Below, piece after piece: positions 43,019 through 52,580 of a DNA stretch of 64,000 bases. Under the pieces are notes generated by a model. The model did no database searches and had not been told where the DNA came from. It worked only from the letters and a program-made list of their open reading frames with translations. A program made the translations under genes and the position numbers. Source of the stretch: Tengunoibacter tsumagoiensis (GTDB lineage Bacteria > Chloroflexota > Ktedonobacteria > Ktedonobacterales > Ktedonobacteraceae); NCBI RefSeq assembly GCF_003967535.1, contig NZ_BIFR01000002.1, positions 1,240,001 to 1,304,000 on the forward strand, read 5' to 3'. How positions within the stretch are numbered: the first letter of the stretch is position 1; each line of letters starts with the position of its first letter.

Positions 43019-43755
43019 TATCCGCGCGTCAGTTTTTCTGTGACTATGCCGTAAATGCGAAAATAAAAGAAACACATTTTTTTCGTCATGGCATGGGGAG
43101 AAGTAAGGAGAGGCGAAACGGGGAGGGAGAGCGCGTGAAGAGAGGACAGAGGTCGATGGAGGAATGAGAAGGAGCGCTCAAAACGCGAAGAAAAAAGCCA
43201 CCTACAGAAGCATGGAATTGACGGTGTTAGCATCCTTGTGTCATGTTTTGATTGATACATGAGACAAATTGATGAATAATACGTGAGTATGCAATAAGAC
43301 GAGCAGGATCATCACCGTTCCGATCCTGCTCGCTTTATGGTGTGAGGATGCGATTGGTGCTCAAAATACCGCTTGAATGCAATCGTGCGATGATGGAGGC
43401 TGCCTATCACATAGCGGGTTTAATAGGGTTACCTTTAGAATACATGTTGGCGCAGTTTCGCGCCTTGATTTTTCATTTGAGCTCATGTAGAATAAAGAAG
43501 TAAAAAAGTTTCCGAGGAGCTATTGTATGCCTGATCATCGCTAACATTTGCCAGTGCATGTGATTGAAAAGCAATACTGTTGCCGCAATGCAACAGCCAT
43601 ATTGTTTTGTCTTGTTCTGCATGGTAATGTGTTAGCAGCTTCTGTCTCTCGGTCAGCACCTCTCCAGATACACTGATCTTCCTTTCTCGACCTCGTTTCT
43701 GAAGTTGCCCCACACACAGCGGCGCATACGCTTTTTTGTGCATGTTTCTGGCTAC
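43019..43755. other. Intergenic stretch with purine-rich block and hairpins
   Basis: 43090-43200 is strongly purine-rich on the + strand. CGAGCAGGATC / GATCCTGCTCG (43300-43332) is a perfect 11-bp stem, likely a terminator or operator. GGCGC-AGTTTC-GCGCC at 43449-43464 is followed by a T-rich run and may be a weak terminator. Frames on the minus strand at 43483-43743 are not supported. Confidence 0.45.
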
Positions 43756-43896
43756 TCACCTCTTTTCAGTATCATCATTTTCTGCCAACATTTTGGAAGC
43801 GGGTGCCAGGCTATACATTGTGTAAGGCTCCTGGTACTGCCAGGTTTGTATCTCACGCGCGTCTCTTTCGTTCATAAGGGTAAATGTGTACTTCAT
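43756..43896 (-). pseudogene. Truncated GNAT acetyltransferase (N-terminal fragment)
   Basis: From ATG 43896, with a GAGGGATTTG ribosome site, 46 codons read MKYTFTLMNERDAREIQTW and then YQEPYTMYSL, a typical GNAT N-terminus, before stopping at 43756. The acetyl-CoA-binding part is absent, so the gene is broken. Confidence 0.5.
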
Positions 43897-44141
43897 CAAA
43901 TCCCTCCACGATTGTACACTTTTTAGCATCTTACCAGATTCTACTAAATTATTGCATAGTATAGCATCTCTTAATAGCTTTAATCTATTCCTACCATTGC
44001 TTTTATGATACATCTTCTTCGGTGTGCCAACATCAGATATAGTGAATTCTCAGCGAGCGCGGATGGTTTGATTTCTGTCCATTTGCTACTGGAAACTTCG
44101 AGGTGCTATATTACGAGCAGTGTCATCAGAAGGAGGACTTT

Positions 44142-45194
44142 ATGCACCATACGCTCCCGTCAGGGGAAGAACAGTCTGCTCGTCACCTGCTCAATCTCCC
44201 GAAAGTAGATCTCCACATCCATCAGGAAGTGTCTCCTCGCCTTGATCGCGTGCTAGCCGCGCGCGAGGGCCGTTTGCCCTATGACTGGATGACCTGGGCC
44301 ACGCGCTTAATGCACGATTTTCCTCCAGGGATACCACGCTTGCGGCAACTCGCAAGCGTCTTTCCAGCCGATCCAGGTCTCGATGCGCTCCCAGACAACT
44401 TTATCGCCCGCCTGGAAGATCTGTTGGAGGAAGCAGCGATGCAGGGTGCCATTCTCGTTGAGGTCCGCTTTGGGGGCGAGACGATGCTGCTTCCTGACTA
44501 TTTAGATCTTTTTCAGGAAGCAGAGCGGCGCGTCCAAATCCGCTATCCCCATCTGCATGCTGAAGCGATTGCCGTCCTGCTCCTCAACAGGTACGAGCCA
44601 GAGCGCTTAGAGCAGATCGTTCAGGCGTGTCTCAGTCAGGCTGCGCACGGATTGCGGGGCCTTGATTTTCTGTATGAACCCTATCATGAGGAGGCGGAAT
44701 GGGAGATGGCACGCTCCATTGCGCAGCGTGCCATCGATGTAGGACTTGGGATAACTATCCATGCTGGCGAGTTTTCTGCGGCAAATCTGGCCGCTGTAGC
44801 GACCCTTCCGGGAGTGAGCAGGATCGGTCATGCCGTCTTTGCCACTTCCGACCAGTATCTGCTTGATCTCTTGCGCGCGAGACAGATCACCGTTGAATGC
44901 TGTCTCAGTTGTAATGTCATTTTAGGAGCTGTGCCATCTCTTCAGGACCATCCGATCCGTCGCCTGGTAGCACAGGGTATCCCTGTTGTTTTGGGAACCG
45001 ATGACCCCGTGCAATTGAGTACGAATATCGGCCAGGAATATCGTCTCGCACACGCGCTCGGCTTTTCTCAACAGGAGTTGACGGAAATAACACGGCACGC
45101 GCTTTCAGTTGCCTTTACCACTCCCGAGAGGCGATGTCATCTTTTGACGCTACTTGAAACCTCTCTGTCAAGTCACCAATTTCATGAACGTTAA
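44142..45194 (+). CDS. Adenosine-deaminase-like amidohydrolase
   Basis: 350 residues from ATG 44142, chosen for AAGGAGGAC upstream. Metal ligands of the adenosine deaminase family are visible: KVDLHIH (~21-27), the catalytic region TIHAGEF, GHAVF, and GTDDP near residue 288. Predicted reaction: hydrolytic deamination of adenosine/deoxyadenosine or a related purine. Family members that act on adenine or other aminopurines cannot be excluded. Confidence 0.85.
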   Translation: MHHTLPSGEEQSARHLLNLPKVDLHIHQEVSPRLDRVLAAREGRLPYDWMTWATRLMHDFPPGIPRLRQLASVFPADPGLDALPDNFIARLEDLLEEAAMQGAILVEVRFGGETMLLPDYLDLFQEAERRVQIRYPHLHAEAIAVLLLNRYEPERLEQIVQACLSQAAHGLRGLDFLYEPYHEEAEWEMARSIAQRAIDVGLGITIHAGEFSAANLAAVATLPGVSRIGHAVFATSDQYLLDLLRARQITVECCLSCNVILGAVPSLQDHPIRRLVAQGIPVVLGTDDPVQLSTNIGQEYRLAHALGFSQQELTEITRHALSVAFTTPERRCHLLTLLETSLSSHQFHER

Positions 45195-45311
45195 AGTAAG
45201 GAAGGTTCCATTGTCTCATCCATGTTCTTGAATGCGTAAGATATCGCCCCTCGATAACGTACTTCTCATGTAGAACCTGACTCTATCTGAGGAAAGCGAG
45301 GGACTGGAATA

Positions 45312-46241
45312 ATGTCGACTTCTCCTATGGCCTGTCCTGTCTGTCGAGCACTCAATGATCCACGCTTGGAGCGCTGTTATCGCTGTGGTCATCAGTTTCA
45401 GCAGGTAGCTGTATCCGAGAGGGGTCAGCGTCTGGGGGACAAGCCCGGCACCACAAGTGGTGATGGTCTTTCTCATATCAGCGGAACATCGCGTCGCACT
45501 GCACTGCTAATAGTGGGAGGTGTTGTCGGAAGCGCAATTGGGCTGCCCGTGGTCGCTGTAGGGGGCTATCTGCTTTACCAGCACCTGACCGATCAGCATA
45601 TTATCACCTACTATGGGTATAGCAATACCACCTCGGACGCAGCCTGGTCTCCTGATGGAACATTGGTTGCTTCAGCCGGCTGGCTCGATGGCGGCACGGT
45701 GCAGATATGGGACCCGTTGACCGGGCAGAAATTGCACACCTGTCACCCTGAGCATGTATCTCAGGATATATACCCTCAGCGTGTTATGTGGTCTGCTGAT
45801 GGGAAGCAAGTGCTGGCTTTCGTTGGGCATGGCTGGGCAGTTATGGAGCCTGGGAGCCGCGTGTTCGAGCAGGTGCAAGTCTGGGATGTGGCGAGTGGAC
45901 GGCGCGTGCGCAACATTCCGCTGATGGATCCGGTTACCGTCGATACGTCTGGAAGTCAGACCGATCTGTTGCAACATTGGACCCTGGGTGAACGCTACTT
46001 TGCTGCTGCTCAGGCACTACGGATGGCACTGGTTGATAGTATCAAACACGGCGTAGGTTTTTCGTCGACAAGCAGCACACTCTCTCTTTTAGATGCGCTG
46101 AGTGGCAAGCAGAGAGCTGCCTACGCGGGTAGGGGATTGTTCGGCAACGGGGGAACCTCCGGCAATCTGTCCTGGTCTCCGAATGGAAAATATCTGATGG
46201 TGGTCGGCCAGTATGTAGATATCTGGCACACTGGAGTATGA
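45312..46241 (+). CDS. Zinc-ribbon / membrane / WD40-repeat protein
   Basis: 309 residues. N-terminal zinc ribbon CPVCRALN...CYRCG (~8-26), one span (TALLIVGGVVGSAIGLPVVAV, ~60-80), then beta-propeller blades marked by AAWSPDGTLVASAG, VQIWDPLTG, VMWSADGK, VQVWDVASG and LSWSPNGK. Only four or five blades fit, so the propeller is short or completed by a partner. The extracellular propeller anchored by a single span is common in Ktedonobacteria. Ligand unknown. Confidence 0.82.
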   Translation: MSTSPMACPVCRALNDPRLERCYRCGHQFQQVAVSERGQRLGDKPGTTSGDGLSHISGTSRRTALLIVGGVVGSAIGLPVVAVGGYLLYQHLTDQHIITYYGYSNTTSDAAWSPDGTLVASAGWLDGGTVQIWDPLTGQKLHTCHPEHVSQDIYPQRVMWSADGKQVLAFVGHGWAVMEPGSRVFEQVQVWDVASGRRVRNIPLMDPVTVDTSGSQTDLLQHWTLGERYFAAAQALRMALVDSIKHGVGFSSTSSTLSLLDALSGKQRAAYAGRGLFGNGGTSGNLSWSPNGKYLMVVGQYVDIWHTGV

Positions 46242-46772
46242 TCGATTGCCAGAATCCGGCGTGTCGCCGAGTGGGGACGCTCTAATAAATTGTAGCAGTT
46301 TCTCTCCCTGAAGTGGCATGGTAAGAGCTGTGCGGACCGGACTTGACCAACTCGGGCAGGTCGGGGCTCAGGTCCACCACCTTTTCCGACCATTTCGTTA
46401 TTCAGGAGGTACCTCTGGGATGCGTTGATTCTGTGCGTATCCTCAAGAAGCGGTATCTCTGTTGATGGGATCTTTTCACAAATAGCTCGAGAATTTGCAA
46501 AATCCCTGATTTGCCTGCTTATCTCCTTGCTATTTGCAACGAAATAAAGTAAACTATTTTTAGTCTATTGTCCCCTCAGGAAAGGATACTGCCTATTGAG
46601 AGACCTTCACGTTTTTGCTTCACTGCTCCATTCAGTAGTTGCTGCGTTGAAGGTTGCTCAAAATCAGTATCCAAAGGCACTTTTCTCTTTGCGGTCACCC
46701 CTTCCTTCTTTGTGGATCAGTGAGGCAATGAAGCCGTGAATGTCGCTGTTTACAACACAAAGGAGTTCATCT
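46242..46772. other. Intergenic stretch with no supported gene
   Basis: A minus-strand reading near 46290-46390 gives SEKVVDLSPDLPELVKSGPH, which may be part of a decayed gene, but no start or family is recognised. Otherwise nothing seen. Confidence 0.3.
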
Positions 46773-47228
46773 ATGATTTTGAAAAACACCTCACTCGCCC
46801 TTGCATGGGTGGAAGACGCTCACAATCAAGGAGCTTTTGTCCGTGTGCTTGGGGAAACGCAGACGCAACGAGCGCACTATGACACCACTCTTCAAAATGC
46901 AGGTATCGTCATTCGTCCGGAACATCTGGTTGTGGTAGAGCGTTCGCGCCAGCCCTGGAAGATCACCTGGCGCGTCGGAACACGCGGGACGGTACGTGCA
47001 TCCGATGGGCACATCCTTACCGTTGAGATTGGTCGTCAGGTCGTCACGCTACTATTGCGAGATGGTCGGCCAGCGAATGAGGCCAATCTTCCATTGACAC
47101 CCGGAACAGAAGTACTCTTAAAAGGAAAACGCGAGAGCGAAGTCGTCATTGATACCTTGAGTAATGGAGAACCAATGCATCCTGAGCGCATTCAAACGCT
47201 TCTCGATGCGATTGACGCTCAACACTAG
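46773..47228 (+). CDS. Hypothetical beta-rich protein (151 aa)
   Basis: Start at 46773 with AAAGGAG; an upstream ATG at 46740 lacks one. The product is beta-rich without membrane spans (HLVVVERSRQPWKITWRVGTR, HILTVEIGRQVVTLLL) and looks soluble. No family recognised. A 16-bp perfect inverted repeat follows the stop. Confidence 0.6.
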   Translation: MILKNTSLALAWVEDAHNQGAFVRVLGETQTQRAHYDTTLQNAGIVIRPEHLVVVERSRQPWKITWRVGTRGTVRASDGHILTVEIGRQVVTLLLRDGRPANEANLPLTPGTEVLLKGKRESEVVIDTLSNGEPMHPERIQTLLDAIDAQH

Positions 47229-47254
47229 CGAACATGTAGAGGGGCTATCGACTG

Positions 47255-47294
47255 GCTGCTGGCGGACTGGAGAACAAACCAGTCCGCCAGCAGC
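47255..47294 (+). terminator. Strong 16-bp stem-loop after hypothetical gene
   Basis: GCTGCTGGCGGACTGG (47255-47270) pairs perfectly with CCAGTCCGCCAGCAGC (47279-47294), 8-nt loop. A terminator is likely though the following T-run is short. Confidence 0.6.
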
Positions 47295-47587
47295 TTCTCA
47301 GATGCAAGAGATCTGAACAACGAATACATCTATCAGCAACGAACAAGCGAGTAGAAAAATCCGAAAGTGAACAGGAGCCAGCGTCCTTTGGCGCAATACT
47401 CAGGACGCGGTTCTGCGTACCTATATAATAGGGCTGGACAACCAAAGGTAAGTTGGTCATCACTATCGTGCACTATAGAAGAGGCATGTAGTCGGGCTAT
47501 CCAGTCCGTAGGCTCCAAGGGCGCTGCACTTTGACGCGTATGTGAGCAGGCTCTGCCTTGAAAAGAAGGCCCAATGGGGTCTATTGG

Positions 47588-48472
47588 CTATGCCTGTTCC
47601 AGTCGTTTCTGTGCCTCCTCAAAGCAGCCTCTGGCCAGCTTAAGATAGGCGAGCGCTTCTTGCCAGCGATCGCTTTCCTCGACCAGCGCACCATCGGCAG
47701 TACGGATGGTCCGTGCGTAGTAGATATCTGAGCGGAGCAGCTCTGGTGTAAACGAGATAAAGTCGCCCGGCTGAGCTGTGCGCAGGAAACCAACAAATGA
47801 ACGGGTCCACATCTCCTGGAAGTGGGCGATGGCCGGAAGTGTGAGATCTGGCAGGATGCCGACCTGAATGCTGCCAGGAGAGCCAATGCGCCCATGGATG
47901 AAGCGGGTGCGCTCGAAAACGGGTTCGAGAAAGGCAAATTTCGCCTCGATATCACCATAGACCATCTCCAGTCCTGTATACCAGTGCGAAAAGTCACCAT
48001 TAAAGCGCACGCCAGGAACGGCCCGGGCCAACTGAACTGTTCGCCAGAGATCCTGTGTGATGGTTGCACGATGGGTCTCAATATACAGGGGAATGTCAAA
48101 GCGGACAGAGGCTTCGACAATGGCTTCGGCGAGACGAATACACTCCTGTTCGGACTCCATGCCACGTCCGACGTGCAGGGTTGCTAGCTCATAACCCTCA
48201 GTTTTTAATCGTTCCGCCACTGTTGCCGCTTCCTGAGGATGATCAACGCGTCCTGCACCGGTGACGTGTAGTCCAACCCGGGCACAGAGCGCAGGATCTC
48301 CATCCTGAATGCCCTGAAAGCCAGCCTCACGGATCGCGGTATAGACCGCCTCCGAATCTCCTTTGGGACCAGATGAATACTCTGGCAGATCAAAGACATT
48401 TCCCGCTGCGATATCAAAGCGCACATAAGGCGGATGGTTCGTTTTATCATGAGTGTTGCGAACTTCTGGCAT
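47588..48472 (-). CDS. Sugar phosphate isomerase/epimerase-like TIM-barrel protein
   Basis: 294 residues. The xylose-isomerase-like TIM barrel is suggested by LYIETHRAT (Glu ligand), VRFNGDFSHW (Asp/His) and TRFIHGRIGSPG (His). Predicted to bind a divalent metal and isomerise a sugar or related compound. The start is weak and lies next to the IS607 element end, so the original 5' end may have been altered by the insertion. Confidence 0.78.
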   Translation of the reverse strand: MPEVRNTHDKTNHPPYVRFDIAAGNVFDLPEYSSGPKGDSEAVYTAIREAGFQGIQDGDPALCARVGLHVTGAGRVDHPQEAATVAERLKTEGYELATLHVGRGMESEQECIRLAEAIVEASVRFDIPLYIETHRATITQDLWRTVQLARAVPGVRFNGDFSHWYTGLEMVYGDIEAKFAFLEPVFERTRFIHGRIGSPGSIQVGILPDLTLPAIAHFQEMWTRSFVGFLRTAQPGDFISFTPELLRSDIYYARTIRTADGALVEESDRWQEALAYLKLARGCFEEAQKRLEQA

Positions 48473-48499
48473 CGACGGTGCCTGCTACCTTTCTCATAC

Positions 48500-48760
48500 T
48501 CGAATGTCCCCGAAGAGACACGCAAGCGGTCAGTTGTTCCTGCTTCATTGCCAACAGCCAGAGCACGGGAACCTTTGAATCGGCCCTCCCGCTTCGGGGT
48601 CACATCGGCTCCACAGGCGCTTTAACGTCATAGGCCGTAGCCACTATCCTGGACGGCCACCTTTACGCTGAAGAGTGGCGAAGCTGAGTCTGTGCAAACT
48701 GGGCTAAATTCACAGATGCGTTGAGATCCCGGTCGATCACCAGTCCGCAGTTCAGGCACT
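48500..48760 (-). ncRNA. Candidate omega (guide) RNA of TnpB element 1
   Basis: Downstream of and overlapping the tnpB 3' end. Long-range pairing is possible between CTTCGGGG (48594-48601) and CCCCGAAG (48510-48517), enclosing a second stem between GTTCC near 48537 and GGAAC near 48570. In IS200/605 and IS607 systems the guide RNA comes from this position. Ends not fixed. Confidence 0.4.
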
Positions 48761-49958
48761 GATAGGTCCGATGTTTGAGTGGCATGCGTTTTTTCACCTG
48801 TCCACATCCTGAACAGCGTTTGGTTGAGGGAAACCAACGCGAGGCAACAAACAGGTTCCCACCAGACGTTGCGACCTTAGTCTTCAGCAACTGCAAGAGT
48901 TGCCCCATCGCCGCATCAGCAACGGCACGTGAGAGCTTGCGATTGGCCATCATCCCCACAATGTTGAGGTCTTCAATCCCAATGGCCCCACAGGTTCGCG
49001 CCAGCTCCGTGGTGAACTTGTGCTGAACATCTCGCCGGATGTTGGCAATCTGCTGATGCTTTCGTGCCACCTTCATGCGTTGCTTCTGATAGTTCTTGCT
49101 GAACGTGGTTTTTCCTGTTTCCGGGTCTTTGGTTTTCTGTTTCCGGCTCAGTTGACGTTGCAGCTTGCCGAGCTTTTTCAAATGGAGTGCGAGTGGCTTT
49201 TGGTTCTCAAGAACTCGCCCATCCGACACGACGGCAGCTTGCTTTAAGCCTACGTCAACTCCAACCACCGGTTCTGGCGTCGGAGGGACTACTTTGTTCA
49301 TCTCAAGTTGAACGCTCACATACCAGTGACCAGCCTCACAGGACACCGTCGCTCCCAGGATCTTCACGCGCTCACACAGAACCTGCTTGCGCTGGTTTCG
49401 CTTGTTGAGGGGGAATGACGCGGTTTCTGCCTCGACGAAGCGCAGCTTTTCTGAAAGGTTCACGGTTCCAAGCGTGCGTTTCCGTTTGCCACGATCCTTC
49501 CTTTGTTTCCGTTGATCCAGAATGAAGCCCCCTAAACCGGGAATGGAGATCCAATGACTGCCAACCGTGAACTTGTCATTGGACAGATAAAACGATTCGT
49601 GCGCTTTCCCTTTCTTCTTGTATTTCGGATAGTCTGCTCGGCCAGCAAAAAAGTTGTTATAGGCTTTTCCCAAATCATCAAAGGCACCTTCGACGGCACA
49701 CTTGGTAACCGCATACGTCCAGGGATAGAGCTCCTCTCGGATGGCATTGAACTGCTTTTTGAGCGCAAACGCGTTGGGGGGGGTAAGCACACGGTGCTCT
49801 TCAGGAGTTGTTTCTTGCTCTCTTTTATACGCTTGATACTGCTTTTCCCACTGTTCACGCCCCCAATTGTAGACAAATCGACGGGTCCCGCAGGCACGTT
49901 TCAGATACTCCACCTGCTCAGGTGTGGGGTTCATTCTGATCTTGTGCGCTGTTTTCAT
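48663..49958 (-). CDS. tnpB: TnpB RNA-guided nuclease (IS607-associated)
   Basis: 431 residues. N-terminal helical domain begins KTAHKIRMNPTPEQ; RuvC residues are visible as VGVDVGLKQ (Asp), GIEDLNIVG (Glu) and DRDLNASVN (Asp). A zinc ribbon CSGCG...CLNCG lies between the last two. The catalytic set is complete, so an active nuclease is likely. TnpB uses a guide RNA from the element's right end to cut DNA and help retain the element. It overlaps tnpA by 41 bp. Confidence 0.93.
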   Translation of the reverse strand: MKTAHKIRMNPTPEQVEYLKRACGTRRFVYNWGREQWEKQYQAYKREQETTPEEHRVLTPPNAFALKKQFNAIREELYPWTYAVTKCAVEGAFDDLGKAYNNFFAGRADYPKYKKKGKAHESFYLSNDKFTVGSHWISIPGLGGFILDQRKQRKDRGKRKRTLGTVNLSEKLRFVEAETASFPLNKRNQRKQVLCERVKILGATVSCEAGHWYVSVQLEMNKVVPPTPEPVVGVDVGLKQAAVVSDGRVLENQKPLALHLKKLGKLQRQLSRKQKTKDPETGKTTFSKNYQKQRMKVARKHQQIANIRRDVQHKFTTELARTCGAIGIEDLNIVGMMANRKLSRAVADAAMGQLLQLLKTKVATSGGNLFVASRWFPSTKRCSGCGQVKKRMPLKHRTYQCLNCGLVIDRDLNASVNLAQFAQTQLRHSSA

Positions 49959-50550
49959 CTCTGAGTGCCTTTTCTAAGGCCTTTCGGTACTTCCGCAAAC
50001 CAGACAAACGAGAACTAAAACAATGGGTAATCGCGAGCAAATCCTGCACGAGCTCCTGTTCTGGACTCAGTTCCTCAACACTCAGAACCAGGAGTTCACA
50101 GTGATGTATCTCACAAAGATGAACCAGTAACGGGTAGCCAAACCGCGCCAACCTATCTTGATGAGCCAAGATCACCCGCTCGACGTTCCCTGCGAGAATG
50201 GCATCGATCAGCGATAGGAACTGCTTCCGCTTGAAATTGAGTCCTCCACCAATTTCCATCATCCACTCATCTACTGTAATCTGCCGCTGGCGGCAAAACT
50301 GTTCCAACATCTTTTGTTGATTGGCAAGATCCGGCTTTTGGGCTTGACTCGACACACGACAATAGCCGATGGTTTTTCGATCTCTCTTGGGCTGATGGGG
50401 GTGTCTCAGTGCAACAGCAAGATCCTCATCAGTATAGTATCGGCGATTCGTGACCGTTCGCTTCGCAGGTAACACCCCGATCCGATCCCATTTTTGCAGG
50501 GTTTTCACGGAGACTCCGACCTGCCTGGCAAAGGTTGCTGGTGTATACAT
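49918..50550 (-). CDS. tnpA: IS607-family serine recombinase TnpA
   Basis: 210 residues. N-terminal MerR-like HTH (FARQVGVSVKTLQKWDRIG) followed by the serine recombinase core IGYCRVSS, with the catalytic serine in RVSS, and the AHQDRLARFGY segment with conserved arginines. This N-terminal-HTH layout is diagnostic of IS607. It mobilises the element through a circular intermediate. Confidence 0.93.
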   Translation of the reverse strand: MYTPATFARQVGVSVKTLQKWDRIGVLPAKRTVTNRRYYTDEDLAVALRHPHQPKRDRKTIGYCRVSSQAQKPDLANQQKMLEQFCRQRQITVDEWMMEIGGGLNFKRKQFLSLIDAILAGNVERVILAHQDRLARFGYPLLVHLCEIHHCELLVLSVEELSPEQELVQDLLAITHCFSSRLSGLRKYRKALEKALRDENSAQDQNEPHT

Positions 50551-51275
50551 ACGTCTATTTTAACACACATTCGCGTATATGTTCAAGAGCCAGCGGCCGA
50601 CTCCTTTTTTATCAAAAAAAGTCAATTTTCAGAAACATTTTACCTCTAGCACTATATCAACCAGAGCTGCTTCAGTACAAGAGGCAACGGAAGAAGAGAT
50701 GAACGATCTTTATAAACACGTAATGCTTCGGTGTAAAAAACGGTTGATATGGTCTGCGGGCAGTTGCCTCACAAAATAATCCCTGTTTTTGAAATTCTCT
50801 CGCTTCATCCTCTCTGTTTTTTCCTTCATCGGTCTGATCCTCTCCGTCCTGGACCTGCTCCACTCCATCAATGAGGGCAAAGAAAAACACCCTTGAGAAC
50901 CGATCTCCTGGGTGTCTTTGGTTCATCTCGACCAGGCTCCGCAGGGTATTTAGCCTCGGAGCCTTAACAGCCCCTAGTATGATGATGCAGGTGTTTCAAG
51001 CCCGACAGGGCACACCTCAAATATACCATACTTCCTCTCATCATTCAAATGCTTTTTGACTGGAAGCGCTCTTCAATCTCAACTGAGACACGATCCTCTT
51101 TATAACCCTTACCCCTCCTAATATCGCATGAGAAGCCGTTGAAAGCAATCTTGACAAATCACAAAAATCTAAAAAAATGTACGCCTGGACCGTACTATAA
51201 TGAAGCATGCTACCCATCAGTAATACTTATACGTACAATAAATATAATCATTGCCACAGCTTAGTTATATAGTTC
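50551..51275. other. Gene-free region between two IS607 elements with hairpins
   Basis: ACACCC / GGGTGT (stem within 50882-50917, followed by T-rich sequence on both strands), GGCTCCG / CGGAGCC (50935-50963), and AGGTGT-TTCAA-GCCC-GACA-GGGC-ACACCT (50989-51017) are three successive hairpins. The first looks like a terminator; the other two are unassigned. Small frames here are not supported. Confidence 0.45.
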
Positions 51276-52580
51276 CTAAACGCTAGCGAATCCTGACACA
51301 GGGCCCGGAAGTCGCTTTCGTTTTCGGGGTGTGAAGGGAATGACTGCCTTCACTGGATGGACTACCGGCTCGTGGCCTCTCCCATCCTCTACACCGTCAG
51401 ACCCGAAGGCATTCGGTGCTACTTTTCGCACAATATTGCCTGCCCCATTGAGATCCGCATTGATGAGTCGACCCTCTTTCGTTCGATACAAACCGCGTGT
51501 GATGCGTTTCCCACTGAACCGCTGCTCAGTGGCCTTGCCTTTTTGGTAGGGAGGCAACGGATCACGATCCACGAAACTCGCTTGACTGGTGTACGACTCT
51601 TCTGTGAGGATCACCGTGATCCCAACACGCTGCGCCTTGTAGGTCAGCATCTCGATGAAACGGGCATGCGGGATCTGCACAAACTGTTGATTCGTTCGCG
51701 TTCCCAGATGACTGTTTTGCTTCCACCCCTCATTTTTGCCGATCACCAGCGTGCCAATCCCATCAGCGATCAAAAGGTCGATGAGCAAACGAGAGGCATG
51801 ATGCAGATCATGGTCAATGCGACGCGTGCGGCGAGTGGTCAATGCTTGCATCTGACGGGTGAAGCCAGGGCGGCCACGAGCTTTTTGTAACTGGGCAAGG
51901 CGTTTGTTATACCACTGATTGGTTGACTTGATACCGCGCCCGTTAACAAGGATCGGGACACCCCCCGGTTTGTTTGAAGTTAGCGCGGCCAGATTGTTCA
52001 TCCCGACATCAATGCCTGCCACCCAGGCCGGGTCCACTGCCGATGGGTTGGGCTTGGGTTCATAAATCACTTCCACGACATAAAAGCCTGACTTGGGAAC
52101 GATGCGTACCTGATCGATACTGGAGGGATCTTGTTGAGTTTTTACCTGAATAGCGAGCCCAGAAGGCTGGATGATGCGCCTGCCAAGGGTTCGTTTCGAG
52201 CGACTCACCGCCTGCATCGTATAGATCAGAACGTTTCGGCCTGCTCTTTTATCGAGGTATCCTGGGAGCCGAGGGCGAGCCTTGAACTTCTCAGGATGGT
52301 TTTTCCACTCGGCAAGAGATGCAAAAAAGGAGATCCAGTTTTTTTCCAACACACGAAGCACCTGTTGCGCCACTTTAGCTGGAAGCGCCTGGTAGGCTTC
52401 GTGCGATTGCATCCGCTTGTCCATCTCGACGGAGGTGAGAAACGTCTGGTGCCAAATATAGTGGTGACGGAGAGCGTAGAGCGCCGCATTGTACAGATTT
52501 TTTGAGGCAAAACACGCAGCATCAATCGTCGGAAACCGTGAATCCGTTTTCTGTATCACATGCTGCTCAACCAGTTGCAT
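51276..52580 (-). CDS. tnpB: TnpB nuclease lacking the CxxC zinc ribbon
   Basis: 434 residues from ATG 52580 (GGTGGAAG upstream), overlapping tnpA by 14 bp. RuvC residues: AGIDVGMNN (Asp), VIGKNEGW (Glu) and NADLNGAGNI (Asp). Where most TnpBs carry a CxxC...CxxC ribbon, this one has EESYTSQASFVDRDPLPPY, with no cysteine. Such variants are known among IS605-like OrfB proteins and can retain an intact RuvC site. Confidence 0.9.
   Translation of the reverse strand: MQLVEQHVIQKTDSRFPTIDAACFASKNLYNAALYALRHHYIWHQTFLTSVEMDKRMQSHEAYQALPAKVAQQVLRVLEKNWISFFASLAEWKNHPEKFKARPRLPGYLDKRAGRNVLIYTMQAVSRSKRTLGRRIIQPSGLAIQVKTQQDPSSIDQVRIVPKSGFYVVEVIYEPKPNPSAVDPAWVAGIDVGMNNLAALTSNKPGGVPILVNGRGIKSTNQWYNKRLAQLQKARGRPGFTRQMQALTTRRTRRIDHDLHHASRLLIDLLIADGIGTLVIGKNEGWKQNSHLGTRTNQQFVQIPHARFIEMLTYKAQRVGITVILTEESYTSQASFVDRDPLPPYQKGKATEQRFSGKRITRGLYRTKEGRLINADLNGAGNIVRKVAPNAFGSDGVEDGRGHEPVVHPVKAVIPFTPRKRKRLPGPVSGFASV

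Larger units (their letters stand above)
48480..50580 (-). mobile_element. IS607-type element 1 (TnpA serine recombinase + TnpB)
   Basis: Contains a serine-recombinase TnpA (50550-49918) overlapping a TnpB gene (49958-48663) on the minus strand. IS607 elements lack inverted repeats, so the ends are approximate: left end just upstream of tnpA near 50580, right end near 48480-48500. Sequence beyond the tnpB stop can fold and probably encodes the TnpB guide RNA. Confidence 0.75.

Noticed and set aside
43483..43743. Minus-strand 86-codon frame
   Set aside because: No ribosome site and no domain; overlaps hairpins and AT-rich sequence.
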